A DNA stretch of 64,000 nucleotides from Methanoregula boonei 6A8 (GTDB taxonomy: Archaea; Halobacteriota; Methanomicrobia; Methanomicrobiales; Methanospirillaceae), in assembly GCF_000017625.1 (NCBI RefSeq), contig NC_009712.1:868001-932000 (forward strand), read 5' to 3'. Position 1 is the first letter of the stretch, and every line of letters begins with the position of its first letter. Shown in pieces: positions 50,282-60,236 of the stretch. The translations under genes were made by a program, and so were the position numbers. Under the pieces are notes generated by a model. It saw nothing but the letters and a program-made list of their open reading frames with translations. It ran no database searches and was not told the DNA's origin.

Positions 50282-51433
50282 GTGGGCACGTTTATGGGAC
50301 CAAACAAGGCCAGGATGCCGGAAAAAGGATCTGCGGCCGACCCGGGAGCCGCAGTGCTTGCGGCAATCGAGCAGGCCCTCCACGAGGGAACCGCGCCCGA
50401 AGACTACACCGGTATCGCAGACGCAGCGACCCGGCAGCGGCTGGAGACGGTCGTTTCCGGGATTCTCTCTTCCGAGCAGTTTGCCCTTTCTATGGCAGAG
50501 GGAAATCTCTCGCCGGATCTTGCCGCAACAGGATACCTTGCCGGCAGCCTCAAGGCGCTCCAGTCCAGCCTCCGGCACCTGACCTGGCAGGCCGGGCAGA
50601 TCGCGGGCGGCGATTACTCCCAGCGTGTCCGGTTCATGGGCGAGTTCTCGGCCTCGTTTAACTCCATGACCGCACAGCTTGCCCGCGAGGCAGCGGAAAG
50701 GAGCCGTCGCGAACAGGAGCTCCGGGATACAAACGAGGCTTTGTCCCGGGAGATTGCCGAGTACCAGCAGCTGCAACGGATGCTTGCGCTCACCAACCGG
50801 AAACTGGGCCTGCTTTCGAGCGTGACCCGGCACGATATCTCCAACAAGCTCCTGGCCCTGGGGGCCTATATCGACCTGATGCACGAGAATGTCCACCAGC
50901 CGGAAGTGCTCGAAGGCTACCTTAATTCCGAGGCAGAGATCTTAAAAATAATTAACGGCCAGATCCAGTTTGCCCGGGATTACGAGGATATCGGGATAAA
51001 AGAGCCGGTGTGGAACGATCTTGCCGCAATTCTTGCAGAGGCATATACGGGCCTTGCATTCGGGAATGTCAGGTTTGATGCCGCACCGGGTGGTGCGGAG
51101 ATCTTTGCCGATCTCCTCATTGCAAAGGTCTTTTACAACCTGCTGGACAATGCCCTGCGGTACGGCGGGCCGGCCATGACAGAGATCCGGATCACGGCAG
51201 AAGAAGGCCCGGATGGTCTTTGTGTCATTGTGCAGGACAATGGTGCCGGCGTTGCAGAAGAAGACAAAGAGCAACTCTTTACCCGGGGATTTGGGAAGAA
51301 CACGGGTTTTGGCCTCTTTCTCTCCCGGGAGGTCCTCTCTCTTACCGGGATCACGATCGCTGAAGAGGGCAGCCCGGGATCCGGGGCCCGGTTCCGGGTT
51401 ACGGTCCCAAAAGGGCAGTACCGCTTCCGGTAA
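50282..51433 (+). CDS. Cytoplasmic sensor histidine kinase with HAMP-like region
   Basis: 383 residues, no membrane helix. A helical N-terminal part, a HAMP-like segment (about 95-135; LTWQAGQIAGGDYSQRV), a coiled linker, the phospho-acceptor His184 in VTRHDISNKLLAL, and an HATPase domain (NLLDNALRYGG, VQDNGAGV, GFGKNTGFGLFLS). Start codon is GTG 50282 with AGAAGG close by; ATG 50294 is an alternative. It follows the V4R gene immediately, suggesting a two-protein sensor. Possible partners are the stand-alone receivers at 16387 or 25906. Confidence 0.88.
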   Translation: MGTFMGPNKARMPEKGSAADPGAAVLAAIEQALHEGTAPEDYTGIADAATRQRLETVVSGILSSEQFALSMAEGNLSPDLAATGYLAGSLKALQSSLRHLTWQAGQIAGGDYSQRVRFMGEFSASFNSMTAQLAREAAERSRREQELRDTNEALSREIAEYQQLQRMLALTNRKLGLLSSVTRHDISNKLLALGAYIDLMHENVHQPEVLEGYLNSEAEILKIINGQIQFARDYEDIGIKEPVWNDLAAILAEAYTGLAFGNVRFDAAPGGAEIFADLLIAKVFYNLLDNALRYGGPAMTEIRITAEEGPDGLCVIVQDNGAGVAEEDKEQLFTRGFGKNTGFGLFLSREVLSLTGITIAEEGSPGSGARFRVTVPKGQYRFR

Positions 51434-51567
51434 AATCCGGGAGGAAAAGATCTTTTTTTATACAGACTAAATGTATTTAACCCGGCTTGGGATAATCATG
51501 GATAGGATATTGTGTTCCGTGGAGCGGGCTTGCCGGATCCCGGCAGTGCCGGAACTTTCTCTGTATC

Positions 51568-54500
51568 ATGAACGATGAAAATAGCCGTACGGGGTCGCAG
51601 GGAAAGCCCGGGGAAGGCCCGGTGCGGGATGCCGGCGATTATTCATTAAGGCTTTTTGATGATTTTCCAAATCCCATCTGGCGTTCGGGGCAGGATGCGA
51701 AGTGCAATTATTTTAACCGGGAATGGCTCGCATTTACCGGCCGGACCCTGGAGCAGGAACTGGGCTTCGGGTGGACAGAGGGGGTGCACCCTGAGGATCG
51801 TGACCGGTGCCTGAAAACCCTGCGTGATGCCTTTGACCGCCGTGCGCCTTTCGAGACAGAGTACCGGCTCCGGTACCATGACGGCACCTACCGCTGGCTC
51901 CTTGACTGCGGGAAACCGTACCACAATCCCGATGGCACATTTGCCGGGTACCTTGGCTCCTGTTACGACATCCATGCCCGCAGGGAAGCGGAGATCGCCC
52001 TTCTGGAAAGCGAGAAGCGGTACCGCGACATGTTCGAGATCAACAATGCAGTAATGTTCATTGTGGATCCGGAGAGCAGGCAGATTGTGGATGCAAACGC
52101 CGCTGCCTGCCGGTTTTACGGCTACTCACGGGACGAGATGCAGCATCTCCTTATCACGCAGATCAATATCCAGGACCCGCAAAAAACCACAAAGGACATG
52201 GGTGTTGCGGCCGCAAGCCCCGGGTCCGTGTTCCAGTTCCGGCACAAAAAAAAGAACGGCGAGATCCGGGATGTCGAAGTCTTCAGCGGCACGGTGTACT
52301 TTGGGGGCCGTAAGCTCCTGCATTCCATTATCCAGGATGTGACAGACCGCACACGGGGAGAGGAAGCACTCAAAGAGAGCGAAACGCAGTACCGCGACCT
52401 GGTCGAGAACGTAAGCGAGGTTATTGTCTCTCTGGACCATGAGGGGAAATTTACCTATGTCAGCCCTGTTGCACAACGGCTGTATGGCTATGCTCCCCAG
52501 GAGCTGATCGGGAAGAATTTCCTGCAGTTTGTCCACCCGGATGACCGCGACCGCGTCACGGATGTGTTCAGGAAAGAACTGTCCGGGATATACCTGGCTG
52601 ATGAGTTCAGGGTCCTTGCACAGGACCACTCGATCCACTGGATCAGCGTTGCGCCACGCCCGATCGAACGGGACGGGAATGTTGTCGGTTTCAATTACGT
52701 GATGACCGATTTCACCGGCAGGAAAATAGCCGAAGAGGCGTTGCGCGAGAGCGAGCAGAAATTCCGCGAGATTTTCAGCAATATTAACGACGGGGTTGAA
52801 ATCCACGAGCTGCAATCCGATGGTCTTCCCGGGAAGTATGTGGAGGCAAACGAGGTCTCCTGCCGGATGCTTGGGTATACGCGGGAGGAACTGCTGAAGA
52901 TGGGCCCGTTTGATGTTGCCATTGATTACCAAAACCCCCCCATCACCGAGATCGCCCGGCAGTTCCTTACGCAGGGGCGGTCCCGGTTCGAGACCGGCCA
53001 CCGCAACCGCCAGGGGACAGTTATCCCGGTGGAGATCAATGCCCATGTCATTTCCCTTGGCGGGAGGAAGCTGGTGCTCTCTGTTGTCCGGGACATAACT
53101 GCCAGGAAGAAAGCCGAGAAGGAAGAACAGCTCACCCGCGAACGGTTCGAGACGCTGGTAAAGATCGCCCGGATAGAGGATGCGGACGAACAGGAGATAT
53201 CCGAATATATCCTGCAGGCCGCACGCCACATGACCGGAAGCACGCTTGCGTTTATCGGGAGAATGACACCGGATGAATCCGTGATGGAGATTGAGTTCTG
53301 GTCGTCATCGGTCATGAAAGAATGCAGTGTCCCTTCATCGTTCTTTCATCTCCCTGTACAAAAAGCCGGCCTCTGGGCGGATGCGGTACGGACCCGCCAA
53401 CCAAAGATCGTCAACGATTATGCCCCCTCCCCCGGCGGGAAAGGGTTGCCATCAGGGCATGTGAACATCACCCGGTTCCTTTCGCTGCCCATCCTTGACA
53501 ACGGGAAAGTTGTGATGGTCGCAGCGGTGGCAAACAAGCCCGAGCCTTATGATGACGCCGATGCGACCCGTTTAGCCCTCCTGATGCAGGGCGTATGGGG
53601 GCATCTCCAGCAGCGGAGAGCGGACGAAGCGCTGCGCGAGAGTGAAGAGAAATTCCGGCTCTTCTTTAACAACGTCAACGATGCAGTCTATGTCCATCAG
53701 ATTGATCCCGACGGGAAGCCCGGCAGGCTGGTAGAAGTCAACGATATCCTGTGCCATAATCTCGGGTACACGCGGGAGGAACTCCTTTCGCTGTCGATAC
53801 CGGATATCCTCAGTGAGGCAGGTCTGCGGCGGATTCAGGAGACTTCAGGAGTGATTGATCATGCCGGCCAGGCCATCTTTGAAACCGAACATCGCCGCAA
53901 GGATGGCAGCATTGTTCCGGTCGAAGTGAGTACCCACCGTTTCACCCAGGGAAAGATTCTGCTTGCGCTGGCAAACGCCCGGGATATTACCGAGCGCAAA
54001 AAGGCGGAAGAGGCACTCCTTGCAAGTGAACAGAAGTTCCACGATATCTTCAACAATTCGACAGATGCGATCCACATCAACGAGATCGGCGAGGACGGCT
54101 TGCCGGGGCGGTTCTCTGATGTCAACGAGGTCACCTGCCGTATGCTCGGGTACACCCGGGAGGAGATTCTGGCACTGGGCCCACAGGATATTGCAACATC
54201 CTACCACGATCCCCCGGTGGAGAAGATCCTTGAAGACCAGCGGACAAAAGGTGCGGCGCGGTTCGAGACAGAGTACCGTACCAGGAACGGGGGGATCATC
54301 CCGGTCGAGATCATCACCCACCGCATGATTCTCCAGGGCCGGCCGGTAATGCTTGAGGTTGTCCGGGACATCACGGATCGTAAAAAGGCTGAGGCCCTCC
54401 TTCGCGATTTCAACTGTGAACTCGAAGAGCAGGTAAAAGCCCAGACCGAAAAGATCAATGCCTCGTTAAATGAGAAGGTTCTTCTCCTTCGCGAGATCCA

Positions 54501-55101
54501 CCACCGGGTGAAAAATAACCTCCAGCTGATAATCAGCCTGACCAATCTCCAGATGCGGGAGAGCAGTAACCCGCAACTGATCCAGATGATGAAAGAGACG
54601 CAGAACCGTGTCCGGGCAATGTCGCTTGTGCACGAGCGGCTGTACCAGTCAGATGACATTGCCCGGATCAACCTCGCCGATTATACCCGGTTCCTGGCTA
54701 CCCAGATCTTTGGATTCTACGGGACCAGTGCCCGGCAGGTAAAACTCACCCTTGATGTGGACCGGATCATGCTGGATATCAACACCGCGATCCCGACAGG
54801 GCTTATCCTCAACGAGCTGGTCAGCAATGCGCTTAAGCACGCATTCCCGGACAACCTGGTCGGGGAAGTCTCGATTACTGCACGCGAGGAAGGAAACGCC
54901 TTTGTCCTCCAGGTCAGGGACACCGGGATAGGGATGCCTGCGGGGTTTGACTGGAAAGAGAGCCAGACGCTCGGCCTGCGCCTGGTATGGATCCTTACCG
55001 AGCAGCTCAACGGGACGGCCGAACTGCTGCCGGCAGAAAAGGGTACGGCATTTTCTCTCCGGCTCACCAAGGCAAAGGGAACGGACAGCACCGGGATGTG
55101 A
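51568..55101 (+). CDS. Large multi-PAS/GAF sensor histidine kinase (HisKA_2 type)
   Basis: 1177 residues, cytoplasmic. Domain order by eye: four PAS domains (about 25-530), a GAF domain (about 535-690), two more PAS domains (about 695-940), a coiled linker, then the HisKA_2 dimerisation domain with LLREIHHRVKNNLQLIISL and an HATPase domain (NELVSNALKHAF, VRDTGIGMPAG). The PAS modules share wording such as MLGYTREELL and VVRDITxRKKAE, indicating internal duplication. The ligands are unknown. Signals would pass to a stand-alone receiver protein. Confidence 0.93.
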   Translation: MNDENSRTGSQGKPGEGPVRDAGDYSLRLFDDFPNPIWRSGQDAKCNYFNREWLAFTGRTLEQELGFGWTEGVHPEDRDRCLKTLRDAFDRRAPFETEYRLRYHDGTYRWLLDCGKPYHNPDGTFAGYLGSCYDIHARREAEIALLESEKRYRDMFEINNAVMFIVDPESRQIVDANAAACRFYGYSRDEMQHLLITQINIQDPQKTTKDMGVAAASPGSVFQFRHKKKNGEIRDVEVFSGTVYFGGRKLLHSIIQDVTDRTRGEEALKESETQYRDLVENVSEVIVSLDHEGKFTYVSPVAQRLYGYAPQELIGKNFLQFVHPDDRDRVTDVFRKELSGIYLADEFRVLAQDHSIHWISVAPRPIERDGNVVGFNYVMTDFTGRKIAEEALRESEQKFREIFSNINDGVEIHELQSDGLPGKYVEANEVSCRMLGYTREELLKMGPFDVAIDYQNPPITEIARQFLTQGRSRFETGHRNRQGTVIPVEINAHVISLGGRKLVLSVVRDITARKKAEKEEQLTRERFETLVKIARIEDADEQEISEYILQAARHMTGSTLAFIGRMTPDESVMEIEFWSSSVMKECSVPSSFFHLPVQKAGLWADAVRTRQPKIVNDYAPSPGGKGLPSGHVNITRFLSLPILDNGKVVMVAAVANKPEPYDDADATRLALLMQGVWGHLQQRRADEALRESEEKFRLFFNNVNDAVYVHQIDPDGKPGRLVEVNDILCHNLGYTREELLSLSIPDILSEAGLRRIQETSGVIDHAGQAIFETEHRRKDGSIVPVEVSTHRFTQGKILLALANARDITERKKAEEALLASEQKFHDIFNNSTDAIHINEIGEDGLPGRFSDVNEVTCRMLGYTREEILALGPQDIATSYHDPPVEKILEDQRTKGAARFETEYRTRNGGIIPVEIITHRMILQGRPVMLEVVRDITDRKKAEALLRDFNCELEEQVKAQTEKINASLNEKVLLLREIHHRVKNNLQLIISLTNLQMRESSNPQLIQMMKETQNRVRAMSLVHERLYQSDDIARINLADYTRFLATQIFGFYGTSARQVKLTLDVDRIMLDINTAIPTGLILNELVSNALKHAFPDNLVGEVSITAREEGNAFVLQVRDTGIGMPAGFDWKESQTLGLRLVWILTEQLNGTAELLPAEKGTAFSLRLTKAKGTDSTGM

Positions 55102-55169
55102 GAGTGGGAAAAACGGGCAGTAAAGCCGGGTTACCGTACCAGAAGGGAGTACCGTTCCCGGTATAATAA

Positions 55170-56792
55170 TCAGGAGAACCCGGTCGAGAGCCCTTCCCGG
55201 ATATCTTTTTTCTTTTCCCTGTTGAGTTCCGTGATATACGCCTCGTACTCGTGGATCCTCATGCTGACCGGGAACGGGATGCCGATGGTGGAGAGGATCG
55301 CCTCGCCCTGGTCAAGGGTCTGGATCTCGATCTCCATTTTGGAAAGATCCTGCTTGGCACTGCCCATGATGATCTCGCGGTCGCCCCGGTCGCCAAGGCC
55401 CATGACGACAAATGTGTTGATCTGGGCAAGCACCTTGGGGTCCACGTTCTTTGGCTGCTGGGTGATCACGCAGAGGCCCACGCCGAACTTGCGGCCTTCC
55501 ATGGCACATTCCCGGAAGATCTGGGTGGACGAGCCGCCGGCACCGAGTACCCTCTGCGCCTCTTCGATGGTGATGAGCACTTTTTTCTGTTCGGCAGGCT
55601 CGCTCTCAACGCCGAACTCCTCGGAGGACTTGCGATGGGCCTGCATGAGCCGGCGGGTTATCATGGAAAGGACAAAGAGCTCGCTCCTCTCGCCCATCCG
55701 GGGGATGTCGATCAAGACGACCTTGTTGTTATGGAGGTGTTTGAGGATCTCCGGTATGGCTGAGCCGGATTCGCGGAAGAATTTGCGGTTGCCCTGGACA
55801 ATGGCACGGAGCCGGCGCTGGATGACCCCGAGTGTTCCCGGGTGGAATGAGCCCAGTTTCTCTGCAATCTCCGGGTGCGGCCCGGTGTACCGGTTTTCCT
55901 TTACCTCATCCGGCAGGGTGTCCACGTTTGCGGTAAGGAAGAAGGGGACAAGTTCGCTTCCCGAAATCTCGTCAAGGGTCTCGATCACGTCGCGCTGGGC
56001 CTGCGAGGAATCGTACAGCAGGTTTAAGTCCGAGAGCCGGAAATCGTCGTAGTCCAGCCAGAGGCTGGAGAGCGAGTATTTTTTCCGGTCGCCCTCGCTG
56101 ATAGTAAAGACCACCAGGCCGTCCCTGCCATTGGTGTAATGGAGGAGGCCGAGCGTTTTTTTCCCGGTGCTCGAAAGGCCGCCCCGCACGTATTCGCCAT
56201 GGGGATCGACCACGAGGAGACCGAACTGCTGCATTTTCATGCACGAGGCGCAGAAGGTTTTCATGAAATTGGACTTGCCCATGCCGGTGGTGGCAAAGAC
56301 GCCCATGTGCTGGGGAAGAACTTTGCTATGGATCTTGACCGGGACTTCCTTTAACACGCCCTGGCCGGTCCGCATGACCCCGACCTCGATATCGCCCATT
56401 ACTTTTGAAAGGAAGGCAAAATCGCCGGCCTCGGGCAGAGTGACGTCGGAAAATTTCACCGGGATGGTCCGGGGTTTCCGGAACGTGCCGGTCCTGTCGG
56501 TAAACCCGAGCGGGACTGCTTCCACCCCGATGAACACATCCTCCCCCAGGCCGTAGAACAGTTCGGAGAACGGGCGGGTATCCCAGTTTTTATCGGCAAA
56601 ATTGCTCTCATGGAAGAGATCGATGACCTTTGCAAAGAAAGTGTATTCCTTTTTCTCATCGGAAATTTTTACGATATCCCCAACGAAGAGCTCTGCATCG
56701 TGGGGCACAATAAAGCGGTACGACAGGACGCTCTTTCCTATCAGCCGGAATTTTGTCTTATCGGTATTCTCAATATCGTTCAAAGTCATCAT
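55170..56792 (-). CDS. herA: HerA DNA translocase/helicase
   Basis: 540 residues. I use the ATG at 56792 (MMTLNDIENTDK) with GGTGAT upstream; the frame runs further into nurA but similarity starts here. HerA is a hexameric FtsK/VirB4-like ATPase: beta-barrel N-terminus, Walker A VFATTGMGKSNFMKTF, Walker B region KVLITIEEAQRVLG, and CVITQQPKNVDPKVL with the sensor Gln. It works with NurA to resect DNA ends for homologous recombination. Last gene of the mre11-rad50-nurA-herA operon; its start overlaps the nurA stop by 23 bases. Confidence 0.95.
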   Translation of the reverse strand: MMTLNDIENTDKTKFRLIGKSVLSYRFIVPHDAELFVGDIVKISDEKKEYTFFAKVIDLFHESNFADKNWDTRPFSELFYGLGEDVFIGVEAVPLGFTDRTGTFRKPRTIPVKFSDVTLPEAGDFAFLSKVMGDIEVGVMRTGQGVLKEVPVKIHSKVLPQHMGVFATTGMGKSNFMKTFCASCMKMQQFGLLVVDPHGEYVRGGLSSTGKKTLGLLHYTNGRDGLVVFTISEGDRKKYSLSSLWLDYDDFRLSDLNLLYDSSQAQRDVIETLDEISGSELVPFFLTANVDTLPDEVKENRYTGPHPEIAEKLGSFHPGTLGVIQRRLRAIVQGNRKFFRESGSAIPEILKHLHNNKVVLIDIPRMGERSELFVLSMITRRLMQAHRKSSEEFGVESEPAEQKKVLITIEEAQRVLGAGGSSTQIFRECAMEGRKFGVGLCVITQQPKNVDPKVLAQINTFVVMGLGDRGDREIIMGSAKQDLSKMEIEIQTLDQGEAILSTIGIPFPVSMRIHEYEAYITELNREKKKDIREGLSTGFS

Positions 56793-57798
56793 GGATATCA
56801 CCAAACAGCAGATCGAATATCTCCCGGTCCATTCCTTTTGCTGCAAAGCCCTTTTTGAGGTCCTGCCTGACCAGCTCTGCACAATTCCCGTCGATTACCA
56901 CGGTCCGGTGGGCATCGAGCAGCGGGTACGGGTACCCGGGAATCCTCCCGTCATCTGAGCAGGCAGCTGTTGCACTCATGATCCTTTCAACCATGCGATC
57001 TTCTGTTCCTTTGGGCAGCTCCATTTTGAGGGGGAAATGCGTTTTTTTGTGGAGCGATACAACATAGAGATCGCCTTTCCTTCCCCGTTTGTACACCTCG
57101 CTGTCCAGGTATTTTTCATCGATTCGTACCCACCAGGGCGAAGGTACGCCGGTGTTCCGGGCAAATCCGGTTACTGCCGGGAGAAGGGGGTGGCCCCCGC
57201 CCCAGGTTGCCCGGGTCCGCTTGGAAACTGCTGCAAGGAGCACGCCCCGTTTCTGTGCAATCCGGACAATGTCGTCAAGGATGGGATCATGGTTCGGATC
57301 GGTAATCCGCAGTGCCCCGTCAAGGAGGAGGAGCGATCCTTCCGGGAGCTCCTGTGCCTGTTTGAGCGCAATCCCGTACTCCAGCGTGTCGCGGAGGATC
57401 GCCGCGACCCGGTCCGCATCATTGTTCTTTAAGCCGGTGCCGGGAAAGATCCCAAAGCAGTTGTCCATGAGAAGCGCAAAATCTTCGTTCTCCTCTTCGG
57501 GGCCGACCGAGACCACGGTAAGCGGGGTGATGGCCCGGGCCAGTCGTTCCCCCCGGGAGAATGTTGTCTGGGCCGCACGGATGGCCGCAAGGGCAAAACT
57601 GCCCGACTCGGCGATGATGGCATTGCTCCCGTCAACTGCGCAGACAATGCCCGGAGTTTTTTTGCGGATGGGATGGAAGTCAGCACGGGTGAGCCGGGTA
57701 TGGGTGGCAAACTGCTCTGCCAGATCATAGGGCATCTGGTGGCTGATGCGTTCGAGGATGAGCGTGAGCGATTCCTCGTAGGACTGATTTGGTGCCAT
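56770..57798 (-). CDS. nurA: NurA 5'-3' nuclease
   Basis: 342 residues. NurA nuclease fold: IVCAVDGSNAIIAESGSF with the metal-binding Asp near the N-terminus, LLLDGALRITDPN with the second acidic site, and a C-terminal HRTVVIDGNCAELVRQDL motif. It forms a dimeric ring with HerA. The start uses ATG 57798 in a TGATG overlap with the rad50 stop; a GTG one codon earlier is possible. Assignment is secured by its neighbours. Confidence 0.93.
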   Translation of the reverse strand: MAPNQSYEESLTLILERISHQMPYDLAEQFATHTRLTRADFHPIRKKTPGIVCAVDGSNAIIAESGSFALAAIRAAQTTFSRGERLARAITPLTVVSVGPEEENEDFALLMDNCFGIFPGTGLKNNDADRVAAILRDTLEYGIALKQAQELPEGSLLLLDGALRITDPNHDPILDDIVRIAQKRGVLLAAVSKRTRATWGGGHPLLPAVTGFARNTGVPSPWWVRIDEKYLDSEVYKRGRKGDLYVVSLHKKTHFPLKMELPKGTEDRMVERIMSATAACSDDGRIPGYPYPLLDAHRTVVIDGNCAELVRQDLKKGFAAKGMDREIFDLLFGDIHDDFERY

Positions 57799-60236
57799 CA
57801 CTCAACCTCCCGGATCCGGCTTGCATTGTCCGGGCCCATCTCCACGACCAGCGTGTTTGCGAACTCTCCCTGGATCTCCGGGATGTGGGAGATGAGGAGG
57901 ATCTGCGGGAAGCGCGATTCCTGCGTCCGCAGCGCCGTGAGCAGGTTGTTTCTCCTTTCCTCGTCCTGGCTCCCGAATATTTCATCGAAGATGAGGAAGG
58001 TGGATTCATGCACCTGGTGGAGCTCCGCTAAGTACCGCGAGAGGGCGATCCGCAATGCGACTGCAATATCGTCCTGCTCGCCACCCGAGAAGCGGTCAAT
58101 CGGGTAATCGTTGTCCACGTCACGCACGAGGAGGTTGAAGTCCTCGTCAAGCAGCACCTGCTCGTACCTGCCGCCCGTAATCTCCGCGATGATCCGGCTT
58201 ACCTCTCCTTCGAGCCGGCTCCGCACGACCTGCATGAGGTACACCACGTATTCGGCAATGAGGGCACGGGTCAGCTTTAACAGTTCGATCTCGTCTTTGA
58301 GCTCCGTGACCTGCTTCTGCAGGAGGACGATCTGCTCTGCCGTGCGCTGGTAGTCGGCGATCTTCTCTTCGGCAAATTTCCGGTCTCTTTTTGCATTTGC
58401 AATGGCGACATCGTTGTCCCGGAGAGCGGTGTCGGCTGCATTCTTCCGGTCCTCGGCCGCAGCGGTCTCTTGTGGGTTATACGGTGCCCCTGTGATTGCC
58501 TGCTCCAGCGTTTTTACCTCGGCATTGCGCTGTGCAATCCGCTCGGTGAGCCCGGCAAGCTGCTGCTTTAGGGAGACGGCCTGCCCGATCTTCTTCCCGA
58601 GCTCGGTAAACCGGGCCTGCGCCTTTCGTGCCGCTGCCTCTGCCTGCTCTGCTGCGCTGTATGCCGGTGCATCGAACGCAAGTGTTGCAAGAGCATCCGC
58701 ATGGGCCTGCTCCTCCCGCTGCTTTGCACTGAGCCGGGCGGCAAGGTCGGCAATCGTGCTCTCGGACTCGGCCCGGCGCTTCAGGTTTGCCGCAAGGGTC
58801 CGGAGCTTTTCAAGGACCGGCCGCAGCGCTTCGATTGCGGCCTTCTCTTTTTCAAGGGTCTCCTGCTTTGCGAGGTCAGCAACGGCCCGGTCCTCCAGTT
58901 CGCGGAGTCGTGCGGTAAACTCCTTTTCGAGATCGCCATAGTGCTCCCCGAGTTTCTGCCGGCAGAGCGGGCAGGTGCCGTCCGGCCCGGCCCCGGCGAT
59001 TGTTGCCCGGTCGGCTGCAATCTTCTCCCTTTCTTCTTTGTACTGTTGCTGCCGTGCCGCAAGGGTGCCGGTCCGCTTCATGAGTTCTGCGAGCCGGAAG
59101 TTCACCGCGGTTTCGAGCCGGTCGTCGGTTAGCTCCGGGCCGGCGCCAAGGTCTTTCCTGACCGTGGCGGCAAGCCGGGCGTACTCATCAGCGTCCTTTG
59201 CAAGTGCGGCAAGCCGGGCTTTTTCCGTTTCGATCCGGGCGGAAATTTCTGCGGCCTGCTTTTTTGCAAAACCAGCTTCGCCGGTGAGCCGCTGGTGTTC
59301 GGCTTTTTTTTGCGCGAGCATATCGAGCCGGGCCCGGACCTCCGCGTACGACCCGGCTGCCTTTTCGAGGCCGTGGTACTCCGCCTCGTCGTTTTTGAGC
59401 AGGGCAAGCGCCGATTCAACGGACTTCTGCTGGGCGGTCTCCCGGGCAAGTTCTCCTGTTACTGTCAGCTGCTGCTGCACGAGCCGGTCGTGTGCGGCCT
59501 TCTTCTCGGCAAGGATTTTGAGCCCGGCCTCGATCTCATCCCGCTGTTTGGTGAGAATGGCTTTCTGTTTTTCGTGCCCTGCAATTGCGGCAGTGAATGT
59601 GAGAAGGGAGGCCTTAAGGCGTGCAAGTTCCTCTTCGCTCTGCCGGCCGGCAAGAGCCGCAAGCTCGCCCTCCTTATGCTGGAGTCCGGCAGCCTTTTCA
59701 TCGGCCTGTTTTTTTAAGACCGCGTCGCTCTCGGTTTTGAGATAATCGATCCCGAGCGCTTTCTGGAACCACTCTTTCCTCTTTGTCGGCGTGTTGTCGA
59801 GCAGGGTGAGGAGGTCTTTCTGGGCTGCGTAGATCGTATTTTTGAAATCTACCGGGCCCATCCCGAGCGTCCGTTTCACTTCGGCCTCGACCGGGCTCAC
59901 TTCTTTTGCAACCAGCTGCCGGTTCCGGTAGAACTCTGCCTCATGGGTGACGGTCTTTCCCTTCTTAAAAGTCCGGATGATCTTGCAGGTGTCGCCCCCG
60001 ATCCGGAATTCGAGGATAACCTCGCACTTCTCTTTTGGGGATGCAAAACCTGAAACAATGTAATCTGCGGAGATCCCGGTCGCTTTTACGCCATAGAGCG
60101 CAAAGAAGATCGCGGTGACAAGGCTTGACTTTCCCGTGCCGTTATTCCCGAGAATGCCGGTAATGCCGTCCTGGAACTTGATCTCCACGTGCCGGAACCT
60201 TTTGAAATTGGTGAGTTCGAGCCGGTCAAGGATCAT
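57798..60236 (-). CDS. rad50: Rad50 DNA double-strand break repair ATPase
   Basis: 812 residues. SMC-like ATPase: Walker A GILGNNGTGKSSLVTA at the N-terminus, a long coiled coil whose apex carries the zinc hook GTCPLCRQKLG, then the returning coiled coil, the signature DRFSGGEQDDIAVALRIALS and the Walker B FLIFDEIFGSQDEERRN. It partners with Mre11 in tethering and processing DNA ends. Starts in an ATGA overlap with mre11. Length is near the archaeal norm of 850-900, slightly short in the coiled coil. Confidence 0.96.
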   Translation of the reverse strand: MILDRLELTNFKRFRHVEIKFQDGITGILGNNGTGKSSLVTAIFFALYGVKATGISADYIVSGFASPKEKCEVILEFRIGGDTCKIIRTFKKGKTVTHEAEFYRNRQLVAKEVSPVEAEVKRTLGMGPVDFKNTIYAAQKDLLTLLDNTPTKRKEWFQKALGIDYLKTESDAVLKKQADEKAAGLQHKEGELAALAGRQSEEELARLKASLLTFTAAIAGHEKQKAILTKQRDEIEAGLKILAEKKAAHDRLVQQQLTVTGELARETAQQKSVESALALLKNDEAEYHGLEKAAGSYAEVRARLDMLAQKKAEHQRLTGEAGFAKKQAAEISARIETEKARLAALAKDADEYARLAATVRKDLGAGPELTDDRLETAVNFRLAELMKRTGTLAARQQQYKEEREKIAADRATIAGAGPDGTCPLCRQKLGEHYGDLEKEFTARLRELEDRAVADLAKQETLEKEKAAIEALRPVLEKLRTLAANLKRRAESESTIADLAARLSAKQREEQAHADALATLAFDAPAYSAAEQAEAAARKAQARFTELGKKIGQAVSLKQQLAGLTERIAQRNAEVKTLEQAITGAPYNPQETAAAEDRKNAADTALRDNDVAIANAKRDRKFAEEKIADYQRTAEQIVLLQKQVTELKDEIELLKLTRALIAEYVVYLMQVVRSRLEGEVSRIIAEITGGRYEQVLLDEDFNLLVRDVDNDYPIDRFSGGEQDDIAVALRIALSRYLAELHQVHESTFLIFDEIFGSQDEERRNNLLTALRTQESRFPQILLISHIPEIQGEFANTLVVEMGPDNASRIREVE